This document shows positions 12,364-23,300 of a stretch of 64,000 bases of DNA, piece after piece (position 1 is the stretch's first letter; each line of letters starts with the position of its first letter). Location: positions 6,745,409 through 6,809,408 of the forward strand of contig CM073328.1 in assembly GCA_037043015.1 (NCBI GenBank), written 5' to 3'. The notes beneath the pieces were generated by a model that saw only the letters and a list, made by a program, of their open reading frames with translations, was not told the origin of the DNA and made no database searches. The position numbers were made by a program, and so were the translations under genes. This stretch comes from Bryum argenteum (lineage: Eukaryota > Streptophyta > Bryopsida > Bryales > Bryaceae).

Positions 12364-13618
12364 ATGGTGATTCGATTTGTTCGAGGCAGTAGATACACAA
12401 GGACTCGACAGGTAGGGCCACTGTTGGTTTCATGCAGCATTCATCTCAGTCTTGCATCAAAGGTTGTTATATCAATATGATTAAGTCAAGCAGTATCTTC
12501 CAATAGATTTACATGTTGGATCTCGTGAGTTTCTGCTCCTAAAGAGTAAATATTGCAATGCTTTATACACGCAATTGTTCTGAATTTGGTGTTGGGAATT
12601 TACAGAGCTGGGGGACTGCTTTGGTGTTGATCAACACCTTCTTGCGGCTCTCCGCTCTTTGCAGAATGTGTTGAAAGATATGAGGAAAAGCCTGGTGAAA
12701 GTGTCACTAAACAGGTGTTTTCATTTATTATTGTAGGGGGGTTCATTCTGAGAAGTCAGATGCACAAACTAGTAGAAGTCAACATGAGATTGTAGAAGGC
12801 GAGAGAGAGAGAGAGACCAAGTAGCTGAATCACAACATTTTCGTGTATCTGTATAATATTCGAGCGGTGGTGAAACCGCGACGTTTTTCCAACAATTTTC
12901 CACAGCTTTCGGCTTGAACATTCACTGGTTTGAAGTTTGGAAACTGGACATTTGTACATGGTTGCTATCATTTGAGTGGTTTATGGTGGTGGATGTCTTT
13001 CACATGATAGAATCGCTTCATCACGGAAATGGTAGTACGAAAAGGAGGTATAGGCTGGACTCTCATCTTTCAACCACTCGCTCCATTACATCAAATGTCA
13101 AACTCTGCGTATGAAAAAATTTCATGGCTCTACTACTCACTCCATAGCACCAAATGGTTGAATTGCACGTAAATTACTCCTTCAGCTCAACTACACCACC
13201 ACAGCGAATGGTCCGCTAGCATCTGAACCAGAAAACCTACCAACTTCATGAAACTGAAATTGAGGATTTTCGCTCCAGATCGATACATCTTCATGGGTTT
13301 GGGTTTGAGGTTATGAGCTATTGTGTAGGCAAGGGCAGACATAGGACGATAGAAGATGGAGACTTATTGGAATCAAGTGAATAAGTAAATTAATCTTTGC
13401 TCGTGGGTTGTCGAACTAAACATCACAGGGGTAACAGATGCACTTAACAACAACCAAGTCATACATAAAGATCATTACTTTATTATACTCCTATCATGTG
13501 AACATATGCTAACATATGCTAGTGCACACAATAATTACACGGACTAGTAGAGAGATTCAGTGGCACTCATGTAGATAAATATACAGCATCTAACGAAGAT
13601 AATTACTAAGCATAAGCT
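12364..13618. other. Intergenic region between convergent genes
   Basis: Contains the 3' UTR of the topoisomerase gene and the 3' UTR of the minus-strand thioredoxin-like gene. Only short chance ORFs occur. A brief (ga)n run is at about 12800-12815. I see no RNA gene or transposon end. Confidence 0.6.
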
Positions 13619-15330
13619 CTAGACCCTCCTCTTTTCCAGCTGCAGTTTACCGTATGAGGAAGGATAAGTCATACCGAACCCATTCCCCTTCACAATGGGA
13701 TCGAAAATCTTCGCCCACTCGTCCACGCCCCAGCTCTCATCAGCACCGGTAACACCCACTCCGTTCACGAGGTATGTCGGTGTGGCGACAACTCCCCTTG
13801 AGCATCCATACTAACATCATCCACCGACACACACACAAGTCAGAACAGTGATTTCACAAATGGTAAGAATTTGAACCTAAGAAGTGGTGTACATGGACAT
13901 GTACACAGTTAGGTACTAGATCCGTCGGATACAAACTTTGAAATACGTCAAAAATTGAGAATTATCACCAGTGTAGTTTTAAGGTCTTTCGACTTTAGGG
14001 AATTTTAGCTCATGTTGTTGAATGTTGAGGAGAGTAATCATACTAAAAGTGTATGGGATCAAAATTCAGATTTTCGAGGTGCTTGCCTTAAAAGAGCTAC
14101 GAGTGGCTAGATCGGAGGCGGAGTCGTTGAAGCCTGCTTCGAATGAGTTGGCGGAGATGCCGAGCTTGGTTGCCAGTGCGATCAGCCGGCTCACCACGTT
14201 TGCTGGCGATTCGTGATTCGTGGCAGGGTTTAAGAACGACTCCTGCAAATATCACCAAACAACAAAGCTTTCACTTAAAGCTCAACAAAACAATGCAGGG
14301 AGCTTCATAACTCTCAGTAAGAAGTTCCTTCTTCTAGGCAGACATCAAGCCATAAACAAAAACAGGACCGTGAAGCTGATGCTGCAGTTTCATCGGTGAA
14401 GAAAAGAATTATTATCCACTGAAGCAAGCCCATCTCATATCATGCTCAAAATCTGAGAATCTAAGATTCAAATGCGAAAACCAACCTTCATGTGATTTTA
14501 AGGCTTTCAAAACGTGAACAACTAGTGAGAAGGAGGTTACAAATGAATCACAACTAGGAGAATTTAAGAACGAAGCCACCCATAAGCTTTTCACATGAAG
14601 ATCAAATAAACAAATCAGGAATTCAGCATTGGAGCTTCAACAACTTAATCAAAAATCAAAACCGTCATTCATCTAGGAAGACATCAAGCCGTAAACAAAA
14701 ACAAAATGCAACACTAAAGTGTACAACTAATGTACTAGTCTCATAGATGAAGGGAAGAGGAATTATCCACTAACGCAAACCTTTCTTCATCATACTTAAA
14801 AAAGTGTACAAACTACCCTTCAAGATGGACGTAATTGTAAGGCTCTCTAGAATCAAGGTACTGGAAGATGCTATACCTGATTGGCAAAGATGAGCTCGAG
14901 GAGAGGATACACAAGCGACGCGTTCGTCATCTGTGCGACATGAAGCGCCCGGCATGCGAAGAACGCATTATGATGAAACCTGCCATCAATTCCACACTCT
15001 TAAACTCAAGCCCGCAGGCTCATTGCGGTCAATTTAGTATCTAATGAACAGCCGAAGAGGGGCTTACGGAGCGGGAAAGGGGTGCACAATGACAACGAGC
15101 GAGGGGCCATAACGATCCGCCACGCGCTTGATAGCCGGCCACCCGTTCTTGCAATCGATGCAAAGGGGGTCGACGAAAACCTCCCACATCACAGGCCCGC
15201 GCATCACCGGGTCCGGCTTCCCATTGTACACAAACCCATCGTACCGATCCGGGATTGCGAACTGCGCTACTGCACAGCCGGTGCAGCACAGGAACAGAAA
15301 CAATCCGACCAAATTGGGACCACCCATCAC
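13619..15330 (-). CDS. Secreted thioredoxin-fold (DsbA-like) protein
   Basis: Four exons on the minus strand: 15330-15068, 14979-14877, 14242-14087 and 13810-13619. They join in phase to 237 codons plus stop. Residues 1-22 are a clear signal peptide (hydrophobic LVGLFLFLCC, then small residues), so the product enters the secretory pathway. A thioredoxin-type active site, PLCIDC, places Cys57 and Cys60 in a CxxC, followed by VIVHPFPAPPFHHNAFFACR. Later motifs VTPTYLVNG-like (here ATPTYLVNGVG) and EWAKIFDPI match my memory of the plant 'thioredoxin superfamily protein' group with a cis-Pro loop. The likely role is thiol-disulfide exchange or redox protein handling in the ER or apoplast; the substrate is unknown. 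The third intron appears to use a GC donor (TTTAAG|GCAAGC). The gene lies head to head with the next gene. Confidence 0.85.
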
Positions 15331-15525
15331 TGAACACGCTCTGTAAGAAGTGAAATGTAAGCTTCGAGAGTGCTACGAAAGCTGGACCAGGGGAGAAGAA
15401 GCTGAGCCCTTCTTTCTCGTTCGTCTACTTTCAGACGTTTCGTTCTCTCATTGGACGATTCGTCCTTTCGGCTCGTGAGTAAACCCCGCCATAATTCGAA
15501 GCTGTACCTCTTTCGATCATCCGCG
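15331..15525. promoter_or_regulatory. Shared bidirectional promoter region
   Basis: Only 195 bp separate the two divergent start codons at 15330 (-) and 15526 (+). Both 5' UTRs and both core promoters must fit here or overlap. The sequence is pyrimidine-rich with tttctcgttcg and cgttctctc blocks. I see no clear TATA box, which suits a housekeeping divergent promoter. Confidence 0.6.
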
Positions 15526-16769
15526 ATGGCTGCGATCGACGTTACCCGCATCTATTACACTTTCATGTCCAGGTTCGCAATCGAATTCTTCCAACGAGGG
15601 TTTCTAAATCCAAATTTTTGTTTCAAAATTGATCGTTGCCTCTTGCAGAGTGGTCACGCTCGAGGACATGGCGAAACTGAGCAACCAGATGCTGGCAGTC
15701 TTTCAGCAAGAGCTTGGTAATTGCCCATCGAATCCATCGAAAGTACAATGAAACAGCAAAAAAAATTTCTCCGGTGGTCGCTAGGGTCTTAGAAATCGTA
15801 ATAAGTGTACTCGATTCTTAATTAGATGAAGCATTTTTATCTTCTGCAATCTCAAAAACAGCTTGGTAATCGCTCATCGATTACTCATCCGTAAGTGAAA
15901 ATTCTTCAAGCAACTCACTTGCTGATTGTTCCCGTTTCAGAAATGTTTCGTAGGGAGCCTCTAAACGATTCAAGTACGATGGCGAAATTGCTAGCCAATG
16001 CACCAAGTGAGCGCCAAATTGCATATCAAGCCGCAGGTTATCGCCACCATCACACCGATCACTCAGGCCTGGTCAAGTGTAAGTAATCCAAATCACCACA
16101 ACCATTCCGACACACATTCATTCCCTGTACTAACACAAGTTTGTTGCTTCAACAGTAGACAACGCACTGAAGTATCTCCAAAACCACATCCATCGAGGTA
16201 CACACCACTCCCCCTACTGCCCTTCCAAAGTCCATTGCTCGATAGTATCTTGACAGGGTTTAGGGTTTTGCAGCCCGCGCAATTGTTGAGGAGATCCAGA
16301 AGTTGGTGGAAGAAGGGAACACGATCATGCACGAGGATTTGAATTCGCAATTGAGTAACGTTGCATTGACTGAAAGCTCTGAATCTGCACAGGTTCTCTT
16401 CTAGCCACAACGTCACCATCCATCAACAGCCACCATGAATTTCTCTGACCACTTTCTTGCAGGTATCAAAAGACCGGAAGCTGTGTCCATCGGACTACGT
16501 GACTATGATGGGCGCTGTTTACAACATGCTGCAACAAGACTTCACCATGCAGGTCTCTTATAATTACTCGAATCTCTTTCTTTCAAAGCAGTTCTACAGA
16601 AACTCTGATATGTGCGATATGGCAGGAGAAGGTGGTGGCTACTCTGATTGGATTGGACTTGTCGAGTGAGATTCTGGGCAACTATCAGACTATGTGGGCG
16701 TTGCGGCCTTTTGTGAATGAGTCTGTTGTGGAGGAGGCTCTTAGTTGGACCACACCTTCATCGAGCTAG
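15526..16769 (+). CDS. Conserved-looking 187-residue protein of unknown function
   Basis: Six exons, 15526-15572, 15649-15716, 15941-16036, 16274-16392, 16463-16552 and 16626-16769, join without phase conflict to 187 codons plus stop. I do not recognise the family. The protein is mostly helical by composition, with heptad-like stretches (LEDMAKLSNQMLAVFQQEL and ARAIVEEIQKLVEEGNTI) that could form coiled coils. It has no signal peptide or membrane segment. The short regular introns with consensus GT-AG ends and the even amino-acid composition argue for a real gene. Its 5' end is the divergent promoter shared with the thioredoxin-like gene. A soluble adaptor or complex subunit is plausible, but this is inference. 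Confidence 0.8.
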
Positions 16770-17050
16770 TGATTCGGCGGCCACGAATTGCTTTGTACCG
16801 GTAGTGGAAGGAGGCTCTGGCGAGAGGAGGGAGGGGGGTTTTTCCCATATGGGTTGGCGGAGAGACTGCCCTTTCGGGGATACAAGTATGGGTGGTTTTG
16901 ATGAAGAAAGCACGGAGCCGGGTGCTCAGCACAGAGCGAACTATTCTTTCGCCTTTTACTAAAGAATACCGTGCGCTGGGTACACTTACCGGCATACCCC
17001 ATTTTTTGGATTGCTCCTCACGGAGCCCACCCAATCAAACTTGCAAATTG
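16770..17050. other. GC-rich anomalous block, possibly organelle-derived
   Basis: Starts immediately after the stop codon of the preceding gene and is much richer in G and C than the AT-rich repeat that follows. It has no intron-like sites. A long open stretch runs on the minus strand (17034-16741). The run cacggagccgggtg and the short hairpin-like segments recall structured organellar or group II intron sequence, but I cannot identify it. It may also simply be 3' UTR. Confidence 0.3.
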
Positions 17051-17089
17051 CATTCGAATGTCCATTCCTACAGAAGTAACGATAAATTC

Positions 17090-17490
17090 AGTATGACCCA
17101 TATTATTATTGACTTTTTTATAAGGTCGTTCATTTTTATTCTTTGTGAAAATTGTTTTTTACATTCTTTGTTTATGGATTTTTATTTAAGGTTTTACGCT
17201 CTTATTCTTTGCGTTTTTTTTTAATTGCATTCTTTATTTATGGATTTTTAAAATAAGGTTATTCATTTTTATTCTTTATGTAATTTTTTTGGTTACATTT
17301 TTTATTTAAGATTTTTGATTTTTATTATTTGCGTAATATTTTTAATCAAGTTTTTTATTTATGGATTATGCATTTAAGGTTATTCATTCGTATTCTTTGT
17401 GTAACTTTTTTCGCATATTTTATTCATAGATTTTTTATTCAAGGTTTTACATTCTTATTCTTTGTGTGAATGTTTTTATTACATGTTTGA
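17090..17490. repeat. Degenerate AT-rich tandem repeat, period about 75-80 bp
   Basis: About five copies of a unit containing ttattctttgtg, then tttatggattttt, then aaggtt. Copies begin near 17135, 17205, 17265, 17385 and 17455 and have diverged considerably. No coding signal. The following 17500-18170 is ordinary AT-rich intergenic sequence in which I see nothing else. Confidence 0.65.
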
Positions 17491-18177
17491 ATGAATAATA
17501 CTATGGTATACTATCTATATTACAATACAGGAGGCTTTGTCTCACACGACGGTTCCGCGCCGGAATCCGTTGTGGAGACTTGAAGGGATATTAATACCCT
17601 TTTACGTTATAATACGTTATAATACCCTTTTACAAAGAGTAAAGGGATTCTAACGGTCAATACCCATTTTGACTTATTTGAAGTTTATGAATGTTTTATA
17701 GCTTTAGGCAATCCAAGTTGAACGTGCTCAACTGCACGGGTCCCACTAGTGCTAATACAATGTGACAACAAGTTGAAGAACATTCAATGGACTCCATCCT
17801 AAAGTAAACCAAAGATTTCATCTCTACTTTTATAACCACCTTTTGCAAACTAAAATCTCAATTAGAAACTCAACTTTGTTGTGTTTACCTTCCCACCTCT
17901 ATCTCTTCAATTTAAACTCCAATGTATAATTCAATTTCAAAAATAAATACAAGAGAGTAGATAAGATCAAAATCATATTCCATTGTAAATTAAAATGTTG
18001 AAATGTGGGGGATGACAACTTTAAGCTACTTTACAATAACTCTAAGTGTAGTAAATATTGTAAGCGATTTTTGTGCATGGGGAAAGTGAATAGAAGGATA
18101 GTCAAACTGGATTCATCATTTTTGGACTCTTTTATAATTTGCTATTGATGCTATTACTATTTTTGAAGGCGTTCTGA

Positions 18178-18419
18178 TACCGTACCACCATAGCAGGTTC
18201 GGTCCTCAACGAATGAATATATATTTAAGGTTCATCCACCACAATTTTCTTTTTTGAAATTCGATCTTTTGTTTTTTTCAATATCATTTCCCAACTTTTG
18301 GATACCCTTTTTATAATATAATTTCCCAACTTTTCATTCCTCTTGACTCGTATTTTTTATTTTTTTACATTTTTTAAAATAGAATTATTTATGAACAAAC
18401 CTGCTATGGTGGTACGGTA
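18178..18419. mobile_element. Inverted-repeat MITE with 22-bp perfect termini
   Basis: The left end TACCGTACCACCATAGCAGG (18178 on, 22 bp in all) is the exact reverse complement of the right end finishing at 18419. Total size is 242 bp with an AT-rich core. The termini begin and end with TA, consistent with a TA target duplication and a Tc1/mariner-type non-autonomous element. It sits about 230 bp upstream of the next start codon and so lies in that gene's promoter. Confidence 0.8.
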
Positions 18420-18651
18420 GGTGTTTCTAAAATGGTGCAAGTTTGAGCAAACGTGGCAGTCAAGAGTCAGTCTGACTTGGCAAGTACCCCACGTCGGATT
18501 CGTAGATAAGGCGCACGACGATCTACGAATTCCCCGTGTCTTCTCCATGCTCTTGCATGCATTGAATCCCGGTGCTCTCACAATTCAAAATGGCGATGAT
18601 CGCATTTCCATTGTCACCAGAATCCTTGAATCGATAGGGTTAGTCGTAGTT

Positions 18652-19053
18652 ATGGCGATGAGCACACCATCCACGGAGCTTCGAGCTTCTGAATCTCCCT
18701 CGAACAAATTCAAATTCGCTACAACAGCTGCAGCAGCTCTGCTTCCGATTCTTCGACCCTGCCGTCACGAGCAATTCCGGTGCTTCTCCACACCTACACC
18801 ATCGGAGTTTCGAAACTACAAGTTGCCGCCGCCCGTGAACCCTCCCGATCCCGACAATCCCGACCGGGCCACATTGCGAGCGCAGTGGGATCACGCCGTG
18901 AGGTTGTATGGCAGGACGTACTCGCATGCTTGGGGGACGGCTATCTTGGCTGGCGTTGCTCTTTTTGGAATTGGCTGGTGGGTCAAGGGAGAGAATCCAT
19001 TGAAGGCTCTTGACCCGACTGGCGAGCTCAAGAAGGAAAAAACGGCCGATTAG
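18652..19053 (+). CDS. Small predicted mitochondrial single-pass membrane protein
   Basis: A single-exon frame of 133 codons. The frame is open upstream, but ATG 18652 is chosen because an Arg-rich presequence begins there (LLPILRPCRHEQFRCFSTP), ending in a typical RCF|ST matrix-peptidase-like site. A Pro-rich segment follows (KLPPPVNPPDPDNPDRATL), then WDHAVRLYGRTYSHAWGTA leading into one membrane helix (about residues 92-110, ILAGVALFGIGWWV), and a short charged tail. Topology and presequence suggest an inner-membrane protein, possibly an accessory subunit of a respiratory or translocase complex. I cannot name the family. GC-rich coding composition contrasts with the AT-rich surroundings. 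Confidence 0.7.
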   Translation: MAMSTPSTELRASESPSNKFKFATTAAAALLPILRPCRHEQFRCFSTPTPSEFRNYKLPPPVNPPDPDNPDRATLRAQWDHAVRLYGRTYSHAWGTAILAGVALFGIGWWVKGENPLKALDPTGELKKEKTAD

Positions 19054-20308
19054 CCATTTCAGGTGCCTTACTTCTTCAATATTAGGTTACAGCTCAACTG
19101 AATTTGCTACTTACGAAGGATGAAATAGTTGCTCATATTTTGACCTAATCCGTGTTTCGTTACGTTTTAGTGAAATTCGCAAGCATCAGGGGAGCTTGTG
19201 TGGAGAATAAGGAGGTGTTTACAGTGAAGAGAAGGTAACTGAGAATAGATGTAGATCGTTCTTAATGAAGGGAAGACAGAAAGTAGTTGTAAATTTTAAG
19301 TATGGATTAGGCAGGAAAATGTATAGATGACCTGTTTTTCTTCGGGTCAAGTCCTGTTTATAATCGACACTCTGGACGTTATCATGGTCTACTTGTTCTT
19401 GTTGAAGTAATGAATGCAATTGCGCTTTTGCATGGAGTTGTTGGAATTGCAATTTTGGCAGTTTATTGCTAACTATTCTGTTACGAATTTGAAAATAGCT
19501 GTCGGTTGTGTGTGTGAGCTTGGGCAACGACAAACCTCTGAATCTGCTAACTCACGTGGCGTTTCGATTAGAGATTGAAATCTGTTGGTTAACTTAACCT
19601 GGTGATTCAACTGGAGGTAGGATGGACGGTTTGATCAGGCAACCGCCGGTCCTTCCACCCTTTCCTGGAATTTTGCGATCAACTTTTGGCTGCTCCTGAA
19701 CCCTTGTTCCTTGGCAGTTTTCTTGCGAATCCACTTCTGCATTTCTTGGCAAGAGTTTCATATTCGTATAAGATCTGATGTCTTCTTATATAATTTGAGA
19801 GCAGTGACATCCGGCTTCAAATTTCTGTACAGCCTATATCCTAGTAAGCTCCCTGTCTTTGACATTCAACCCGTCGACTTCCAAATCTGGTGATTGCAGA
19901 AGTGTTATCTTTCCCCCTGGACTTGATTAACACCCGGACTCAGCACACACGTTTCCAAGCTCTATGGCTTATATATGATGTACTGTTATGAAGATTAGTC
20001 TATTTATCAATCGGCTTGGAGATGCTGATAGCCTGCGTTCGTTGTGAATTGTTGAGGGGCAAATGAATGTAGACATGTACCGTATGTGCACGGGCTGAGA
20101 GATGGCTTGCGAGGGACTCAGGAAAGGTGGGATTACGAGCAGGAGCGGACGTGATCGGTAGTGTAAGAGGCAGATGTTCATCTGCTCTCAGTGCCAAATG
20201 AGTTTTCACTCGGGGGGTGGGACGTTGAAGGATGCGAAGGCACGTTCCATGCGATGATGGAAGTGGCCGCTATTGAGATGGAGCTGCTTGACTTTGGAGG
20301 TTAGCAAG
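19054..20308. other. Intergenic region and UTRs
   Basis: The first few hundred bases probably form the 3' UTR of the small membrane-protein gene, with a possible UTR intron ending near 19170. The part after 20000 may be the 5' UTR of the next gene. ORFs here are short and overlap in conflicting frames. I see no repeats or RNA genes. Confidence 0.5.
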
Positions 20309-23300
20309 ATGCGGAGGAAGAAGCTGACGCCAAGCAGCAGCCAGGTGGAAATGTGGAATGCTCAGGGGGTCGCTTCAGGTCCGAGCTATGAAGCCTTCAC
20401 CATGCCCACACCGAGAGGGTTGTCCACGATTGGAACCCCTGTGGACACCAGCCTCACGGGTCGCAAGAGGCCTGCCAGCGACTCTGAGCAATCTCACGAC
20501 TCACCTGTGCAACAAGTCGTCGTGGAGCAAAGCAATGTTAACGACAGTCCTTTGGTACTTGATAGCCCTAACCCTAAATGCAAGACCTGTTTGCTCAACC
20601 ATATTTTGATGACTTGCAATAAAGGTGAAGCCAAGTGCTTTATCACCAGTACTGAACCACCATTAAGCTTTTGCTAGACTATCTGTTAGCTCACTGTTTT
20701 TCCGGGACGATCAGGTGGGCTCCTCTAATCCTGCACAGCCAGCATCCAGTACCGGAGTGAAACAAATTGTGCTCAGATTGTCTAGTCTAAGACAATCCTC
20801 TCCCGCTTCAGGGGAGCTTTCTTCTCTCAAATGTGGTGGTAAGAGCCTCAACCTTTCCCCTTTGCAATAGCCCAGTCTAATATAGGATAGAACTCTTACT
20901 TTTTTGACAACCAAAGTAGGTGAGCCCTCAAACTTTTATTTCAAGTCTTACAAATATGAAACAACCACTCTTAAGTCTTGCAGCTGATACTGATCAATGA
21001 TGGCTGGCAGAACCTGCCACGAACAAGGGGACGGAAGCTGAGTCTCAGCACTCGAGCAGTGGCACAGAGTGCATCGAAAACAGGCAGACGGAGAATCCTA
21101 ATCATCCAGGTGTACAAAGTCCCTCTCAAGGCGCTCCCGGAAGAGTATTGCAAATGCCTGAAGAGACTGCAGCGCAGAAAGAAAGTCAATGCTGTGGAGA
21201 TGATTCAGGTGATTACAAAGGCAGCTCTTATATTTCATTTCATTCATATCTTTTCTTGTTAGGGTCGTTATATTGTGGAAGGGTAAGAGCTGCAGGTGGC
21301 TGCTGCGTGCTGGATCCTGTGACCGGTCAGCCGAAGAGTGGATTTGGACAAGAGTCGTTTCCTCATTCAACCAACCCGGGTTGGATCTTTAACCCCAATG
21401 TATGCGGGAGTAGCTGCTGCGTTCCCCCGGCAATGAATAACCAACCTGTAAACCCTTGCAGTGCATGTTCGGCCAACAGATTTACCACTTTCCAACCAGG
21501 TGTATCAAGGTGAGGAGGATGACTGCACCATTTGTGTCACTTAAAGCTTTTTCTGGTACCGACTACTTTGATGTAGGAGCTAAATCTGCTGAGAGCACTA
21601 TGTGTGTTTCTTATGCAATCATTCAAAATGGCACATAGAAGACAACCTCATATTTCTCTTTATCATTTCCATCAGCTTACATGCAATCCTGTGCAGAATG
21701 TGAACAAGTCCGTTGGTAATAGAGGCCACCATAGGAGATTGGATCAGGTCGCAGTTGGTTTTAGTAATCTCTGCATGATGGAAGTATAATTTAGGACATT
21801 TTGTGTACTCTGTAGGTCAAAAGACTAATCTAATTTGTGGTTTAAACAGCTTGTGGAAATGGGTGGATGTGGGGGTAGGGCTGTGCATTATATATCTGGT
21901 GAGGACGTGATGGTGTGCCCAGCTCCATGGGTTCACGAAGGAAGGGAGGGGATTTATCACATTCCCGATTATGTATATCCACCAGCTCATTGCAATAGCT
22001 TCGCGAACGACCTGGACATGGAGACACAACGTCACCAGGAAGAACAGATTGCACAGGAAATTCTGTTGCTAAGTCAGAAACTAGCGAATCTTCAAGCACG
22101 GTATGGAGCTAGGCGTCTTCCTGCTCCAAACGAAGGCACAAAGCCGGTGGTATTGAGCTGCCCTCTGACCCCTCTCTTAGACACCACGCGGAAGGACGTG
22201 AAGAGCAATCCTCGTGCTCCGAGCGCCTCTCGAAGGCAGAATCATCCAGAGCCCAGGTCAGTATCCAGCTAATCATTGAATACTTGACTTTCAGTTAATT
22301 GAATTCAGGCCAGGCTTTGCAAGTCGTATGGAACAATTCCTCAACATGTTCTGTCACTGATTACAGGTGCCAAACTGAAGAAAGAAAGCTTGGAGTTGGA
22401 AGAAGCAGTGGGACAAATATCAAGCCAGCTTCATCCACTTCTGTGCAACCTCCTAATAGAGGAAGTGATACGACAACCTGCACCAAGAGTCACCCATATT
22501 CCAGACCAGGGAACAACAGAGCTGAAAGTGGATCTCAACCAGTGGTTGCAGACGAGTTGAGCGAATTCGGCAAAGCCAACAAAAACTCTCCTAGCTCTTC
22601 CAGAAAACGAAGAGACAGACATACAGAAGAGCATGTCGATGAAAACTCTTACTCAGATGATATGAAGGACCTCATGAAACCCAGTGCAGCAGCAGAAGCA
22701 TCAAATGTGGGAGGATATTCTAATCGGTTTGATTGGGTCAAGACTCTCCGTATTGCTGGTGGTGTACGTGAGCATCAAGATGATGCTCCAGTCTCTTTGA
22801 GCAAATCAGTACAGACCGGTGGTGGAGCTTCAGATTGTCTTATTGATTATAATAATGATGCAAGGGCGTCAGAAGTTATAGAGAAAAGACGGCCGGATGG
22901 GAGGAGAAATGGCAAGAGAACGCTCTGTGATCCTGATGAAATGGGAAGCCTGGGCTCAAGAGTGAGTAAGCATTTACTTAAGGCCGGCTTGAGAAGGGCT
23001 CCTTCTTCTCATTGGAAACCTGGGCCTGCTCGGAACGCTCTCAGGGTGAAGAAAAAGATCTTTGGCTCCAGAAGTCCGCGAAAAGATGGTGGGAAACGTC
23101 TTCGCACTCGAACATTACTGGACGTTAATTTCACGCCCTATTCTGCAAAGGTAGATCTCTTAAATCTTTTTTCCTAGTTTCAATGTGGTGAAACTTTTGC
23201 ATTTGCATCACTTATATTCTATCCAAATGTCGCTTCTCGAAGAATGTTGCCCTTCAACTGCAATCATAGGATATGGTGGGATATTGATGACAAACATCTA

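Noticed and set aside
15041..15337. Alternative frames opposite the thioredoxin-like first exon
   Set aside because: The minus-strand frame with signal peptide and CxxC splices in phase to three more exons; the others have no continuation.
16770..17050. tRNA, rRNA or a defined group II intron
   Set aside because: No cloverleaf or domain V pairing could be drawn by eye; kept only as an unexplained GC-rich block.
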